A stretch of 64,000 nucleotides of DNA, taken from assembly GCF_016865425.1 (NCBI RefSeq), contig NZ_AP023355.1, positions 6,756,198 to 6,820,197 on the forward strand, given 5' to 3'. The stretch is from Actinocatenispora thailandica. Its GTDB lineage: Bacteria > Actinomycetota > Actinomycetes > Mycobacteriales > Micromonosporaceae. Position 1 is the first letter of the stretch, and the number at the start of each line of letters is the position of its first letter. The notes under the pieces were generated by a model. The model was given only the letters and a program-made list of their open reading frames with translations. It ran no database searches and was not told the origin of the DNA. Shown here piece by piece: positions 42,467 to 51,777 of this stretch. A program made the translations under genes and the position numbers.

Positions 42467-43506
42467 CGCGTCCCCTTCTGCTCCGATCCCACCGTACCCG
42501 GATCGTCGGACAGCGCGAGATAGGCGAAGCTGGCGAGCCAGTGTGCGGTGAGGAAGCTGTCGTCGCGCAGCGCGCCGATGCAGCGTTGCGTCTCGGCCTC
42601 GGCGAGGGTACGAAACGACGCCGCCCGCGGGTCGCCCGCCGGCAGCGCGGCGGCGAGCGCGCGCAGTTGCCAGGCGCGCGACAGTCCCAGCCCGTACAGG
42701 TGGGACTGCTGGCCGTCGCCGGGGTCGAGCGGGACGACCGGGCGCAGCCCGAGCGGCTCGTTTCGAGCCGGGGGCGCCGGCGGCAGGAAATGGGTGAGCC
42801 AGGCCGGGAACTCGCCGGCGGGTAGCACCCGGCGCAGCAGGTCGGCTTCGCACAGGCCGGCGGACAGGAAGTCCTGGCCGCTGGGCTCCCAGCCGATCGG
42901 GTAGTCGCGATCGCCGCGGTACCAGCCGATCGCGCGGTCCCGGACGCGGTCGGCGAGCGCGTCGTCGCCGCGCGCGAGCGCGCCGTCCAGCAGCAGTGAC
43001 AGCGCGAACGCGGTGTTGCCGTGGGTGCCGTGCCGGACCGGCGCCGGGGTGCGGTCGAGCCAGCCGAGCGCGAGCGACGACACCGTGTCGGCGAGCGGAG
43101 CGAGCGCGGCCGACCAGCGCGCCCCGGCGGGGCACCGGTCGGCGACGGCGGCCAGCAGGTACGCCCAGGCCCAGCCGTACGGCCGTTCGAACTCCGGGTG
43201 CGACCCCAGGTAGTCGGCCTCGGTACGGATCGCCGCCGGGGTCAGCGTCTCATCGAGTGCGGCCCGCACCGCGTCCACGTCTATCCACTGTGGATAGTCG
43301 GTGCACAGCCGGATCAGCAGCCAGTGCATGTGCACGCAGGAGTGCCAGTCGTACGCACCGCCGAACGCCGGGTGCAGCCGACGGGGCCGCCAGGCGTCGT
43401 CCGGGCCGGCCGTGACGTGGCCGCTCGCGTACGGGAACTCGGTGCGGATGTTGTGCATCGCCGTCGCCGCCAGCATCCGGGCGAGCGTCGCCAGCCGGTC
43501 GGTCAT
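42463..43506 (-). CDS. DUF2891 protein
   Basis: 347 residues. Helical repeats with HPAFGGAYDWHSCVHMHWLLIRL, PYGWAWAYLLA, RHGTHGNTAFALSLLL and EPSGQDFLSAGLCEADLLRR, the DUF2891 signature, an alpha/alpha-barrel-like fold. No signal peptide. The function is unknown. The ATG at 43506 sits before the fold; the upstream frame extension is basic low-complexity. Translationally coupled to the Smr gene. Confidence 0.82.
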   Translation of the reverse strand: MTDRLATLARMLAATAMHNIRTEFPYASGHVTAGPDDAWRPRRLHPAFGGAYDWHSCVHMHWLLIRLCTDYPQWIDVDAVRAALDETLTPAAIRTEADYLGSHPEFERPYGWAWAYLLAAVADRCPAGARWSAALAPLADTVSSLALGWLDRTPAPVRHGTHGNTAFALSLLLDGALARGDDALADRVRDRAIGWYRGDRDYPIGWEPSGQDFLSAGLCEADLLRRVLPAGEFPAWLTHFLPPAPPARNEPLGLRPVVPLDPGDGQQSHLYGLGLSRAWQLRALAAALPAGDPRAASFRTLAEAETQRCIGALRDDSFLTAHWLASFAYLALSDDPGTVGSEQKGTR

Positions 43507-43611
43507 CGACGCACCGCCGCGCGACCATCGCCGCCTGCGGCGGTGTCTGTTCGGCCGGGCGCCGGGCGTGCCGGGCCCCGCCCCGACCACCAGCCGCGAC
43601 CCCGGGCGATG

Positions 43612-44238
43612 TCACCGTTCGGCCCCGCCGGAAACCACGAGGTCCACCGTGCGGGAGAGGGCGGTGTCGACCACGACGCCGAGGCCGCGGGCGATGTCCG
43701 CGACCGGCATGCTCGGCGCCGCGGCGTCGGTGACCTGCTCCGGCGCGTACGGCACGTGCACGAAACCGCCGCGCAGCCCGGCGAACTCGGTGGCGATCAG
43801 GTGCGCCAGGCCGTAGAAGACGTGGTTGCAGACGAACGTACCGGCGGTCTGCGACACGGCCGCCGGGATGCCGGCTTCGCGCAGCGCGGCGACACAGGCC
43901 TTGATCGGCAGGGACGAGAAGTACGCCGCCGGCCCGCCCGGCACGATCGGCTCGTCGATCGGTTGCGCACCGGCGTTGTCCGCGATGCGCGCGTCGTCGA
44001 CGTTGATCGCCACCCGCTCGACCGACAGCCCGGTGCGGCCACCGGCGAGTCCGGTGCACAGCACCAGCTCCGGCTCGTACCGCCGGATCGCGGCGCGCAG
44101 CGCGGGAATCGAGCCACCGAACGTGCACGGCAGCTCCACCGCGTCGACACCATCCATGGTGGACGCCGCAGCCCAGGACGGGTTGAGCGCCGACCCGCCG
44201 AACGGCTCGAACCCCGTCACCAGGACACGCACGCTCAT
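43612..44238 (-). CDS. pcp: pyroglutamyl-peptidase I
   Basis: 208 residues, standard length. VLVTGFEPFGG starts the protein, and the catalytic triad Glu-Cys-His is visible: E74 in LSVERVAINV, C137 in GTFVCNHVFYG and H161 in GGFVHVPY. It removes N-terminal pyroglutamate from peptides, yielding 5-oxoproline. Its start lies against the end of the DUF979 gene, so the three-gene unit DUF969-DUF979-pcp appears co-transcribed. Confidence 0.92.
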   Translation of the reverse strand: MSVRVLVTGFEPFGGSALNPSWAAASTMDGVDAVELPCTFGGSIPALRAAIRRYEPELVLCTGLAGGRTGLSVERVAINVDDARIADNAGAQPIDEPIVPGGPAAYFSSLPIKACVAALREAGIPAAVSQTAGTFVCNHVFYGLAHLIATEFAGLRGGFVHVPYAPEQVTDAAAPSMPVADIARGLGVVVDTALSRTVDLVVSGGAER

Positions 44239-45226
44239 TTGACCACCCGAAGGCGAACAGGTACATCAGGGCCATGTTGCACAGCAACAGCGGCACCGCG
44301 GTCGGGATCTGCGCCTTGATCGGGCCGTACTTGCTGCGCATCTCCAGCAGGGCGGCCGGGACCAGGTTGAAGTTCGCGGCCATCGGCGTGCACAACGTAC
44401 CGCAGAAGCCGGCCAGCATCCCGATCGCGAACACCGCGGCCGGGTTGCCGTGGAACTGCTGGATCAGGATCGGCCAGCCGATCGCCGCGGTCATGATCGG
44501 GAACGCCGCGAAGGCGTTGCCCATGATGATGGTGAACAGCGCCATGCCGAGGCAGTACACCACGACACCGCCGATCAGCGAGCCGTGCGGGAGCACGTGG
44601 TTGGTCACCTTGCCGACCGCGGTACCGACGCCGGCGGCGGTGAACAGCTGGCCCAGGGTGGCGAGCATCTGCGGTAGCACCGCGGCCCAGCCGATCGCCT
44701 CCAGCAGCCGGCGACCCTCCCGCATCGGGGTGAGCAGCCCACCGTCCGCGGTCGTCGGGCGCAGCATCACCAGGCCCACCGCGACCGCGACGATCGCCGC
44801 GACGCCGAGCCCGATCAGCGTCTCCGAGCCGGTCTCCAGCAGCGGGGTCGCACCGATCCGTACCTTCACCAGTACCGCCGCGAACAGCACCGCGACCGCC
44901 GGTACCACCAGGGCGGGGACGAACAGCAGGTTGCCGAACCGGTCCGCGCCGGCCCTGCGCCGCGCCTCGTCCGGCCCGCCGGCCGTACCGCGGGACAGCT
45001 GCCGGGTGCCGACCAGCGCCGCCATCACCAGCACGCCGACGCCGAGCGGCCAGGCCGGGGCGGTCTTGTGCACCACGAACGTGCCGTACCCGAAGGACAG
45101 TCCGAGCAGCCCCCAGAACGCGGCGCTGCCGTACCGTTTCGGGTTGCTGCGGTCGCGTGCGGTCAGCGCGGCCACGCCGACGAAGACCAGCCCGCACAGC
45201 CAGTAGAACCACTCGACCTTGATCAC
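44235..45226 (-). pseudogene. DUF979 membrane protein, apparent single-base frameshift near the end
   Basis: About 330 residues and nine or ten helices: VEWFYWLCGLVFVGVAALTA, LFTIIMGNAFAAFPIMTAAIGWP, GFCGTLCTPMAANFNLVPAALLEM, ending LLCNMALMYLFAF. That frame has no stop there; it stays open to 43250, through pcp in another frame. One base later the sequence reads GTCAAATGA, a stop that would overlap the pcp ATG as ATGA, exactly as expected for this operon. The span is 992 bases, one short of a multiple of three, so a single missing base around 44245-44256 is likely, either real or a sequencing error. The GTG start overlaps the DUF969 stop. From memory, DUF969/DUF979 have been linked to 5-oxoproline uptake. 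Confidence 0.75.
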
Positions 45227-45933
45227 GGCTGCGGCACCTCCGCGTCGGCCTGTTTCGGCGCCAGTTCGCGCGCCATCCGGTCGAGTTGCCGGTCCAGCCA
45301 CAGCAGCCGCGCGCCGTGGATGACGAACGCGCAGATCGCCGTCGGGATCGCCCACAGGGCCACGTGCAGCGCGTCGAGCTTCAGCCCGTACGTGCTGTCG
45401 ACGAAGCCGGTGATCAGCAGGATCGAGCCGATCGCGACGAAGATGTCCTCGCCGAAGAAGACGCCGACGGTGTCCGCGCTCGCGGCGTACCCCTTGATCT
45501 TCTCGGCCATCGTCGGCGGCACCGACCCGTACCGGCGGGCCGCCGCGCCCTCGGCCATCGGGTAGATCAGCGGCCGTACCGCCTGTGCCGGGCCGCCGAT
45601 GGAGTTGAGCCCCAGCGCCGCCGTGACCTGCCGGATCAGCTGGTACAGGGTGAGCAGCCGGCCGGTGGTCAGCACGCCCAGCTTCGCGATCAGCCGGCGC
45701 GCCTGTTCCTGCAGGCCGAACCGTTCGATCAGGCCGATCACCGGCAGCACGATGATGAACAGCGTTACCGAGCGGCTGCCGGCGAACCCGTTGCCGAACG
45801 CGTCCAGGATCTTCAGCGGCGACAACCCGCCGAGCAGACCGGTCACGATGCCCGCCACGGTCACTACCACGAGCGGGTTGAGCCGTAACGCGAACCCGAG
45901 CACGACGAGCAGGACACCGATCAACACCAGCAT
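45223..45933 (-). CDS. DUF969 membrane protein
   Basis: 236 residues, five or six helices. VLIGVLLVVLGFALRLNPLVVVTVAGIVTGLLGG, GNGFAGSRSVTLFIIVLPVIGLIERFGLQEQAR, YQLIRQVTAALGLNSIGGPAQAVRPLIYPMAEGAA match DUF969. With DUF979 it resembles the two halves of a small ion-coupled transporter. Co-occurrence with pyroglutamyl-peptidase suggests handling of 5-oxoproline or pyroglutamyl peptides. The ATG follows GGAGG. Confidence 0.85.
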   Translation of the reverse strand: MLVLIGVLLVVLGFALRLNPLVVVTVAGIVTGLLGGLSPLKILDAFGNGFAGSRSVTLFIIVLPVIGLIERFGLQEQARRLIAKLGVLTTGRLLTLYQLIRQVTAALGLNSIGGPAQAVRPLIYPMAEGAAARRYGSVPPTMAEKIKGYAASADTVGVFFGEDIFVAIGSILLITGFVDSTYGLKLDALHVALWAIPTAICAFVIHGARLLWLDRQLDRMARELAPKQADAEVPQP

Positions 45934-46199
45934 CGCGGCCTCCGTCTCCCGACCCATCCGCGTATCCGGTGATTCGCACCCTATGGAGGCATGCGCCCGC
46001 CGCACAAGAGGAACCGACGTCGGGTGGCCGAGGCTGACGACGAGCACCGGGATGGTGACGCCGCGCCACCGCCGGCCAGCACCCCGCGCCACCGCCGGCC
46101 GGCACGCCGCGGCACCGCCGGAAAGATGGCGGCGACCGCAGGCAACCTCGCCCCGCGGCCAGGTGGTGGAGTAGGGCAGGGGCATGTCGAGGAGGTGGA

Positions 46200-46706
46200 A
46201 TGCGCGAAGAGCCGGACGGGTTCCGGGACTACGTCGCGGCGCGGCAGGAACACCTGCTCGGGCTGGCCCGGCTGCTGGTCGGCGACTGGCAGCGCGCCGA
46301 GGACCTGGTACAGACGGCGCTGGCCCGGGTGTGGCCGCACTGGGCGCGGGTGAGCGCGTCCGGGGACCCGCACCCGTACGTGCGCCGGGTGCTCGTCAAC
46401 ACCAGCCGCACCGCCGGTCGCCGCCGCTGGCGGAACGAGCAGCCGCACGCCGTGGTCCCCGAGTCCGCCGCGCCGGCCGAGGACACCGATCTGCGCGTCA
46501 CCCTGGAGCGGCTGCTGCCGACGCTGCCACCACGGCAACGCCTGGTCGTGGTGCTGCGCTACTACGAGGACCTGCCGGAGGCGGCGGTCGCCGACCTGCT
46601 GGGCTGTTCGATCGGCACGGTCAAGAGCCAGACGTCGAAGGCGTTGTCCCGGCTGCGGACCAACCGCCTGGTCCGGGAACTGGTCGGAAGGGGCACCGAT
46701 GAGTGA
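46200..46706 (+). CDS. SigE-family ECF RNA polymerase sigma factor
   Basis: 168 residues. Region 2 (FRDYVAARQEHLLGLARLLVGDWQRAEDLVQTALARVWPHW) and region 4 (LPPRQRLVVVLRYYEDLPEAAVADLLGCSIGTVKSQTSKALSRL) are complete, joined by a short linker. Length and motifs fit the actinobacterial SigE-type group. GAGGAGG precedes the ATG. The next gene overlaps by 8 bases and encodes a membrane protein likely to act as its regulator. Confidence 0.9.
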   Translation: MREEPDGFRDYVAARQEHLLGLARLLVGDWQRAEDLVQTALARVWPHWARVSASGDPHPYVRRVLVNTSRTAGRRRWRNEQPHAVVPESAAPAEDTDLRVTLERLLPTLPPRQRLVVVLRYYEDLPEAAVADLLGCSIGTVKSQTSKALSRLRTNRLVRELVGRGTDE

Positions 46707-47493
46707 GCCGGAACTGACCCGCGCGCTGCGCGCGATCGCGCACCGGCCGGATCCCGTACCGGACCTGTTCGGCCGGGTCGCCGACCGGGTCCGCCGTCGC
46801 CGGCACCGGCGGTACGCGGTCGGCTCGGCCGCGGCGGCAGTCGTGGTGCTGGCCTTCGGCGGCGCGCTCGCCGGCACGGTACGACCGGGGCCACCGCCGC
46901 CGACCGGCGCGCGGAGCACGACGTCCGCGAGCGCCAGCGCCACCCGGCCGGCGAGTGGCGGCCCATCGGCCAGTACCGGCACGGCGCCGACGACCGGCGA
47001 CCCGTCGCCGTCCGGTGGGTCCCCGACGAGCGGGCCGCGAACGGAGCCGGCCGGGCCGGCGCGCTGCACCAGCGCCGATCTGGCCAGCTACTTCGCCGTC
47101 GTGCAGCCACCGCAGGGCGGCGGGCCGACGCTGATCGGCGGCATCACCCTGTACGACAGGGCCGACCTGCCCTGCCGGGTGGCCGGCACCATCACGCTGA
47201 CCGCGCTGGACGCCAACGGCGGACCGGTGCCGCTGCGCGGGCCGGTCAGCCGGCAGCTGGACTCGGTGACGATGCCGGCGAGCAGCGCCGACGACCCGGT
47301 CGGGCTGTCGATCTCGTTGCGCGGCAACGCCGATGCCAGCTGCCCAGTGGCCGACCGGGTGACCCCGGACCGGTTCCGGTTCACCCTCGGCGCCGCCACG
47401 GTCGAGGTGCCGAACCGGGCCCACGGGACGCCCCTGTGGGGCTGCCGTGGCGCCATCGAACTGCTCGACGCCGGCCCGAACGGGGGTCGGTGA
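46699..47493 (+). CDS. single-pass membrane protein, putative anti-sigma partner
   Basis: 264 residues. A cytoplasmic N-terminus of about 40 residues (LTRALRAIAHRPDPVPDLFGRVADRV), one membrane helix (YAVGSAAAAVVVLAFGGALAG), a Ser/Thr/Pro/Gly linker to about residue 115, then an extracytoplasmic beta domain with three cysteines (CTSADL, LPCRVAG, SCPV) plus GCRGAI, similar to DUF4232. The arrangement suits a receptor that holds the sigma factor encoded 8 bases upstream. Role inferred from position. Confidence 0.7.
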   Translation: MSEPELTRALRAIAHRPDPVPDLFGRVADRVRRRRHRRYAVGSAAAAVVVLAFGGALAGTVRPGPPPPTGARSTTSASASATRPASGGPSASTGTAPTTGDPSPSGGSPTSGPRTEPAGPARCTSADLASYFAVVQPPQGGGPTLIGGITLYDRADLPCRVAGTITLTALDANGGPVPLRGPVSRQLDSVTMPASSADDPVGLSISLRGNADASCPVADRVTPDRFRFTLGAATVEVPNRAHGTPLWGCRGAIELLDAGPNGGR

Positions 47494-47560
47494 CCCGGCG
47501 GGTCCGGTGGCAGGCACCCGCCGGTCGGTGACCCGGCGGGTCCGGAGGCAGGCACCCGTA
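47485..47560. repeat. 38-bp tandem duplication over a stop codon
   Basis: Two 38-bp copies starting GGTCGGTGACCCGGCGGGTC (47485 and 47523) differ at few positions. The first copy contains the TGA stop of the anti-sigma-like gene. Confidence 0.88.
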
Positions 47561-47641
47561 CGCCGGTGGGGTTGGCCCCACCGGCGACAGGCGGGATCGC
47601 CGGCTGTGTCCGGAATGGCCGCGCACCTAGCGTCGGTGGGT

Positions 47642-49495
47642 ATGAAGGCGATCCTGACCGCGCTCGGCGGTACCGTCGCGGCGGTGGCCGTGTGCCTGTG
47701 CGTCGCGGCACCCGCGCACGCCGACGACACCACCGCGACCGTCGCGCACACCGCGGACCGGGTCCTCACCGCGCAGCTGGCCAGGGACCACATCCCGGGC
47801 GCCGCGGTGGTCGTGGTGGCCGGCGGGAAGCAGGTGTACGCGAAGGGCTACGGCGTCGCCGACACCGGCCGGCGGACCCCGGTCGATCCCGGCCACACCA
47901 GCTTCTACCTCGGGTCGGTGACCAAGCTGTTCACCGCGACCGCGGTGCAGCAGCTGGTGGACGCCGGGAAACTCGACCTGGACGCGGATGTCAACTCCTA
48001 CCTGGACTTCCGGATCCCGGACCGCTACCCGGGACGGCCGATCCGGCTGCGCAACCTGCTGACGCACACCTCCGGGTTCGAGGACGAGGTGCTCGGGCTC
48101 GGCACGCCCACCACGGTGCCGCCGGCGAAGCTCGGGCACTGGCTCGCGACGCACCAGCCGCGCCGGGTGCGGCCGCCGGGCACGCTCGCCTCGTACGACA
48201 ACTACGGGGTGGTGCTCGCCGGGTACGTCGTGCAGCGGGTCTCCGGCGAGTCGTACCAGCGGTACGTGCGGGACCACGTGCTGACCCCGCTGGGCATGCG
48301 GCACACCAGCCTGGACAACGGTCGCGACCTCGCCCCGCGGTACCGCTCGGACGGCACGATCGCGACCGGGTACCGCTCCGACGGCACCGTCGCGACCGGC
48401 GGCCGGCGCGGCCCGGGTACCCCGGCCGGGCCGAACGTCACGGCTCCGCCGACCGACCTGGGCCGGTACCTGATCGACCAGCTGAAGCCGGGCAATCCGT
48501 TGCTGCGGCGGCACTTCACGCAGGATCCGCGGCTGCCCGGGATGGGCCTGGTCTACGAGGAGCATCCGCGGCACGGGGTGCGGGTGATCAGCAAGGACGG
48601 CGACGTACCGGGCTACCACGACTACCTGGCACTGCTGCCGGACGACGACATCGGCGTCTACGTCGCCTACAACGGGGACGGTGTGGACGGCGCGGCCGAC
48701 GACGACCGGCGCGCGCTGGTCGACCGCATCGTCGACGCGCTGCACCCGGACAGGCACCCGGCCACGCCGCACCGCGCCGACGACGGCGACCTGTCCCGGT
48801 ACGCCGGCAGCTACCGCACCACCCGCTACAACCACGACGACCTGACGAAGGTGACCCAGCTGACGTCCGGCGTGACGGTCCAGGCGACCGGAACCGAGCT
48901 GACCACCACGGGCCTGTCCACCGACGCGCACCACGGCGAGATCCGCTGGATCCCGCTCGGGCACGGGCTGTTCGCCGAGCAGGGCGGCTACGCGCGCCTC
49001 GCGTTCCGCGGTGACGCGCTGTTCGACTCCGAGAACCCGACGATGGCCTACCAGCGGCTCGCCTGGTACCAGGCGCCGATGCTGCACCTGGAGACCCTGG
49101 TGGTGGCGATCCTGGTGTTGCTGTACGCGGCAGTGGTGTGGCCGGTGGCGGCGCTGGTGCAGCGGCGCGAGGGCATCCTGCCGACGGTGGCCCGGCTGGC
49201 CGGCTGGGCCGGCGCGGTACTGCCGCTGGTGGGCGTGGTGCTGCTCGGGATCTTCCTGTCCGACGGCGCCACCGTCAACGAACACGTCCTGCAGAACGAC
49301 TCCGCGACGCTGCACGCCGCGCCGGTGGTCTTCCGGCTCGGCACCGTGTTCGCCGGCGTGCTGCTGGTCGGCGCCGTACTGGCCTGGGTACGCCGCTGGT
49401 GGCGGGTGCCGGGGCGGATCGGCTACACCGTCGTCGCGCTGGCCGCGGTCGCGTTCACCGCCGTCGCCGCGGTGTACAACCTGACGCTGAGCTGA
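47642..49495 (+). CDS. beta-lactamase-fold serine hydrolase with C-terminal membrane domain
   Basis: 617 residues. Signal peptide (cleavage near AHA-D, residue 27), then a class C beta-lactamase/DD-peptidase-like domain with S92-x-x-K95 (GSVTKLF) and Y185-x-N187 (SYDNYG), and a HTSGFE loop. A lipocalin-like region about 400-480 follows, then four hydrophobic helices (LVVAILVLLYAAVVWPVAALV onward). Members of this family act on D-amino peptides or esters outside the cell; true antibiotic hydrolysis cannot be claimed. The catalytic part would face outward, tethered by the C-terminal helices. Confidence 0.82.
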   Translation: MKAILTALGGTVAAVAVCLCVAAPAHADDTTATVAHTADRVLTAQLARDHIPGAAVVVVAGGKQVYAKGYGVADTGRRTPVDPGHTSFYLGSVTKLFTATAVQQLVDAGKLDLDADVNSYLDFRIPDRYPGRPIRLRNLLTHTSGFEDEVLGLGTPTTVPPAKLGHWLATHQPRRVRPPGTLASYDNYGVVLAGYVVQRVSGESYQRYVRDHVLTPLGMRHTSLDNGRDLAPRYRSDGTIATGYRSDGTVATGGRRGPGTPAGPNVTAPPTDLGRYLIDQLKPGNPLLRRHFTQDPRLPGMGLVYEEHPRHGVRVISKDGDVPGYHDYLALLPDDDIGVYVAYNGDGVDGAADDDRRALVDRIVDALHPDRHPATPHRADDGDLSRYAGSYRTTRYNHDDLTKVTQLTSGVTVQATGTELTTTGLSTDAHHGEIRWIPLGHGLFAEQGGYARLAFRGDALFDSENPTMAYQRLAWYQAPMLHLETLVVAILVLLYAAVVWPVAALVQRREGILPTVARLAGWAGAVLPLVGVVLLGIFLSDGATVNEHVLQNDSATLHAAPVVFRLGTVFAGVLLVGAVLAWVRRWWRVPGRIGYTVVALAAVAFTAVAAVYNLTLS

Positions 49496-49555
49496 GCGTG
49501 ACGCCCGGCCCGAGTCGGAGACCCCGCCCCGGCCGCCGGCGCGTCCCGGGGCAGG

Positions 49556-50251
49556 TCACAGGGCGACGCGCAGCCCCGGGGCGGCGAGCACGACCGGGCA
49601 GCCGGCGATCGCGGCGGCCTCGGCGAGCAGCACCGGCGCGTCCTGCCAGGCCCGCAGGTGGGTGAGGACGAGCAGCGCGGCACCGGATCGCCGGGCCAGC
49701 CGGCCGGCCTCACCGGCGGTCAGGTGGCCCCGCAGCGGTCCGTCCACATCGGACCCGCTGGCCTCGGCGAGCAGCACCCGGCAGCCGGCCGCCAGCTCGT
49801 CCAGCGCCGGGCACGGTGCGCTGTCCGCGGTGTAGCACAACGCATCGCCGATCCGGGTCGCCCAGCACTCGCCGTGCCGTACCGCGGCCTGCCGGACGGT
49901 CAGCGGGCCGGCGGTGAACGCCTCGGCGGACGCGCGGCGAGCGTGCAGCGTCTCGTCGCCGGCGTACACGAAGCCGGGCAGATCGCTCGGTCCGACCACC
50001 GCGAGCGGCCGACCACCCGAGCGTTCCCGCAGGTACCACAGCTGGGTCAGGTCGGCCCAGTGATCCGAGTGGGCGTGCGACAGCAGGACCAGATCGATGT
50101 CCGCGGGCGCGACGTAGCGCTGCAGCGGTCCGGCCGAACCGGAACCGGTGTCCAGCACCAGCCGATACCCGGCCGCCTCGACGAGATAGCACGAGCACCC
50201 TGAATCGGCCGAGGGCGCCGAACCGGCGCACCCCACCACCGTCAGCCACAT
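49556..50251 (-). CDS. metallo-beta-lactamase-fold hydrolase
   Basis: 231 residues. The zinc motif SHAHSDHWADL (H59, H61, D63, H64) is complete, with LVLDTGSGS before it, AVRHGECWATRIGD and a later GHLTAGEAGRLARRSG and LTHLRAW supplying more ligands. The sequence is closest in style to the RNase Z/AtsA-like group. The substrate is unknown. Confidence 0.85.
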   Translation of the reverse strand: MWLTVVGCAGSAPSADSGCSCYLVEAAGYRLVLDTGSGSAGPLQRYVAPADIDLVLLSHAHSDHWADLTQLWYLRERSGGRPLAVVGPSDLPGFVYAGDETLHARRASAEAFTAGPLTVRQAAVRHGECWATRIGDALCYTADSAPCPALDELAAGCRVLLAEASGSDVDGPLRGHLTAGEAGRLARRSGAALLVLTHLRAWQDAPVLLAEAAAIAGCPVVLAAPGLRVAL

Positions 50252-50356
50252 GCGGCGACGATAGCGCCCGCGATCGGGCCGATTCGGCGCGCGGGCTCGG
50301 ACCGTGCTGGCAGGATCGGCGCTGAGACGTCACCCGACAGCGAGGGAGTTCTCGCG

Positions 50357-50779
50357 ATGACCTCGAATCTCAACCCGTACGTCAGCTTCGACGGCAACGC
50401 GCGCGAGGCGATGGAGTTCTACCGGGACGCGCTCGGTGGCGAGCTGACCGTCAGCACGTTCGGCGACATGGGCGACACCGGGCCGGCGGCGGAAAAGGTG
50501 ATGCACGCCCAGCTCAGCACGCCGGCCGGGTTCCTGCTGATGGCCTCCGACACCCCGCCCGGGATGGAGTACCGGCCCGGGCAGAACATCTCGGTCAGCA
50601 TCTCCGGCCCTGCCGACGACGCCGCCAACCTGCGCTCCTACTGGGAGAGGCTGTCCGCCGGCGGCACCGTCACGGTACCGATGGCGAAGCAGCCGTGGGG
50701 CGACGAGTTCGGCGCCTGCGTCGACCGGTTCGGCATCTCCTGGATGGTCGACATCGGTACCGAGGACTCCGCCGGGTAG
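50357..50779 (+). CDS. VOC/PhnB-like glyoxalase-fold protein
   Basis: 140 residues. NPYVSFDGNAREAMEFYRDALGGELTVSTFGDMG, and the end QPWGDEFGACVDRFGISWMVDI are typical of the PhnB/YjdN group. Many members are not enzymes. GAGGGAG lies before the ATG. Function unknown. Confidence 0.85.
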   Translation: MTSNLNPYVSFDGNAREAMEFYRDALGGELTVSTFGDMGDTGPAAEKVMHAQLSTPAGFLLMASDTPPGMEYRPGQNISVSISGPADDAANLRSYWERLSAGGTVTVPMAKQPWGDEFGACVDRFGISWMVDIGTEDSAG

Positions 50780-50901
50780 CCCGGGGTACCACCCGGGCCG
50801 GCGCTGGGGTACGCCCCCGGCCCGACTGTCGGGATGCCGCCATGGTTCCGGCCCGCCGCACACAGCATCGTGATCCCGTAGCCGACGCGAGGGGATCGAC
50901 G

Positions 50902-51777
50902 ATGGTGCGAACGAGTCTGCGGCGACTGGCGCCGTTCGGGATGCTGTGCCTGCTGCTGTCGTGGGTGCCGTGGCTGGCCCTCGCGGTACTACGGGCGGAC
51001 GTCGACCACGGCGCCGCCCAGCTGGTGTTCGCGCTGGCCGCGAGCGGGCCGTCGCTCGCCGCACTGGTGCTGTGGCTGGCCGGCGGCCGGCGCCGCCGCC
51101 CGTCCGGCGTCCGGCCCGGGTTATGGCCGCTCGCGGCACTGCTGCTGGGTGCCGCGGCGCCGCTGCTGGCGGCCGTCATCCTGCACGCCGGCAACCTGCC
51201 GCAGCTGGCCCAGCATGCCGGTGCCGTGGTGGCCGGCGTCGGCGGGCCGCTGGGCGCGCTGGCGTACACGCTGGTGTCCGGGCCGCTGTCGGAGGAGTTC
51301 GGCTGGCGCGGCTACGCCCAGCCGCGGCTGCGCGACCACCATGGCCGCACCGGCACCGTCGCGCTGCTCGGTACCGCCTGGGGACTGTGGCACGTCCCGC
51401 TGTTCCTGCTCACCGGCACCGGCCAGCACGCGATGGGGCTGTTCACCGCCCGGGGGGCGCTGTTCTTCGTGATGATCTACCCGGTCACGTACCTGGCGCT
51501 GTTCGTCTCCGAGCACCTGCGTGGCGGCGTCTGGGCTGCCATCCTGCTGCACGCCGCCTGGAACTTCACCGACGCGGTGATGCCGACCGTCGGTACCGGC
51601 GGTGCGGCCCTGGAAACCGTGCTGTGCCTGGCGATCGCCGCGCTCGCCGCACTCGCCTGGTACCGCCGGCGGCCGGTGCCGGCCAGCGGTCAGGCCGTGG
51701 GGAAGGCGACCCTGGTCAGTTCTTCGGAGACCGCCCAGACGCGTTCGGCTTCGGCGGCGCCCCGCAGGCGCGGGTAG
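50902..51777 (+). CDS. CPBP-family intramembrane metalloprotease
   Basis: 291 residues, about eight helices. Catalytic motifs EEFGWR (E131, E132, R136), H164 (GLWHVP) and H217-N221 (LHAAWN) are all present, as in Rce1/CAAX-type proteases. They cleave membrane peptides or act in self-protection against peptides. The last ~30 residues (after WYRRR) are unlike the family and are antisense to the end of the convergent SDR gene by 88 bp. Confidence 0.88.
   Translation: MVRTSLRRLAPFGMLCLLLSWVPWLALAVLRADVDHGAAQLVFALAASGPSLAALVLWLAGGRRRRPSGVRPGLWPLAALLLGAAAPLLAAVILHAGNLPQLAQHAGAVVAGVGGPLGALAYTLVSGPLSEEFGWRGYAQPRLRDHHGRTGTVALLGTAWGLWHVPLFLLTGTGQHAMGLFTARGALFFVMIYPVTYLALFVSEHLRGGVWAAILLHAAWNFTDAVMPTVGTGGAALETVLCLAIAALAALAWYRRRPVPASGQAVGKATLVSSSETAQTRSASAAPRRRG

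Noticed and set aside
43250-44234. A real 3' extension of DUF979 giving a 951-residue fusion protein
   Set aside because: The extension is pcp read in another frame and carries no likeness to any domain; a one-base frameshift explains it better.
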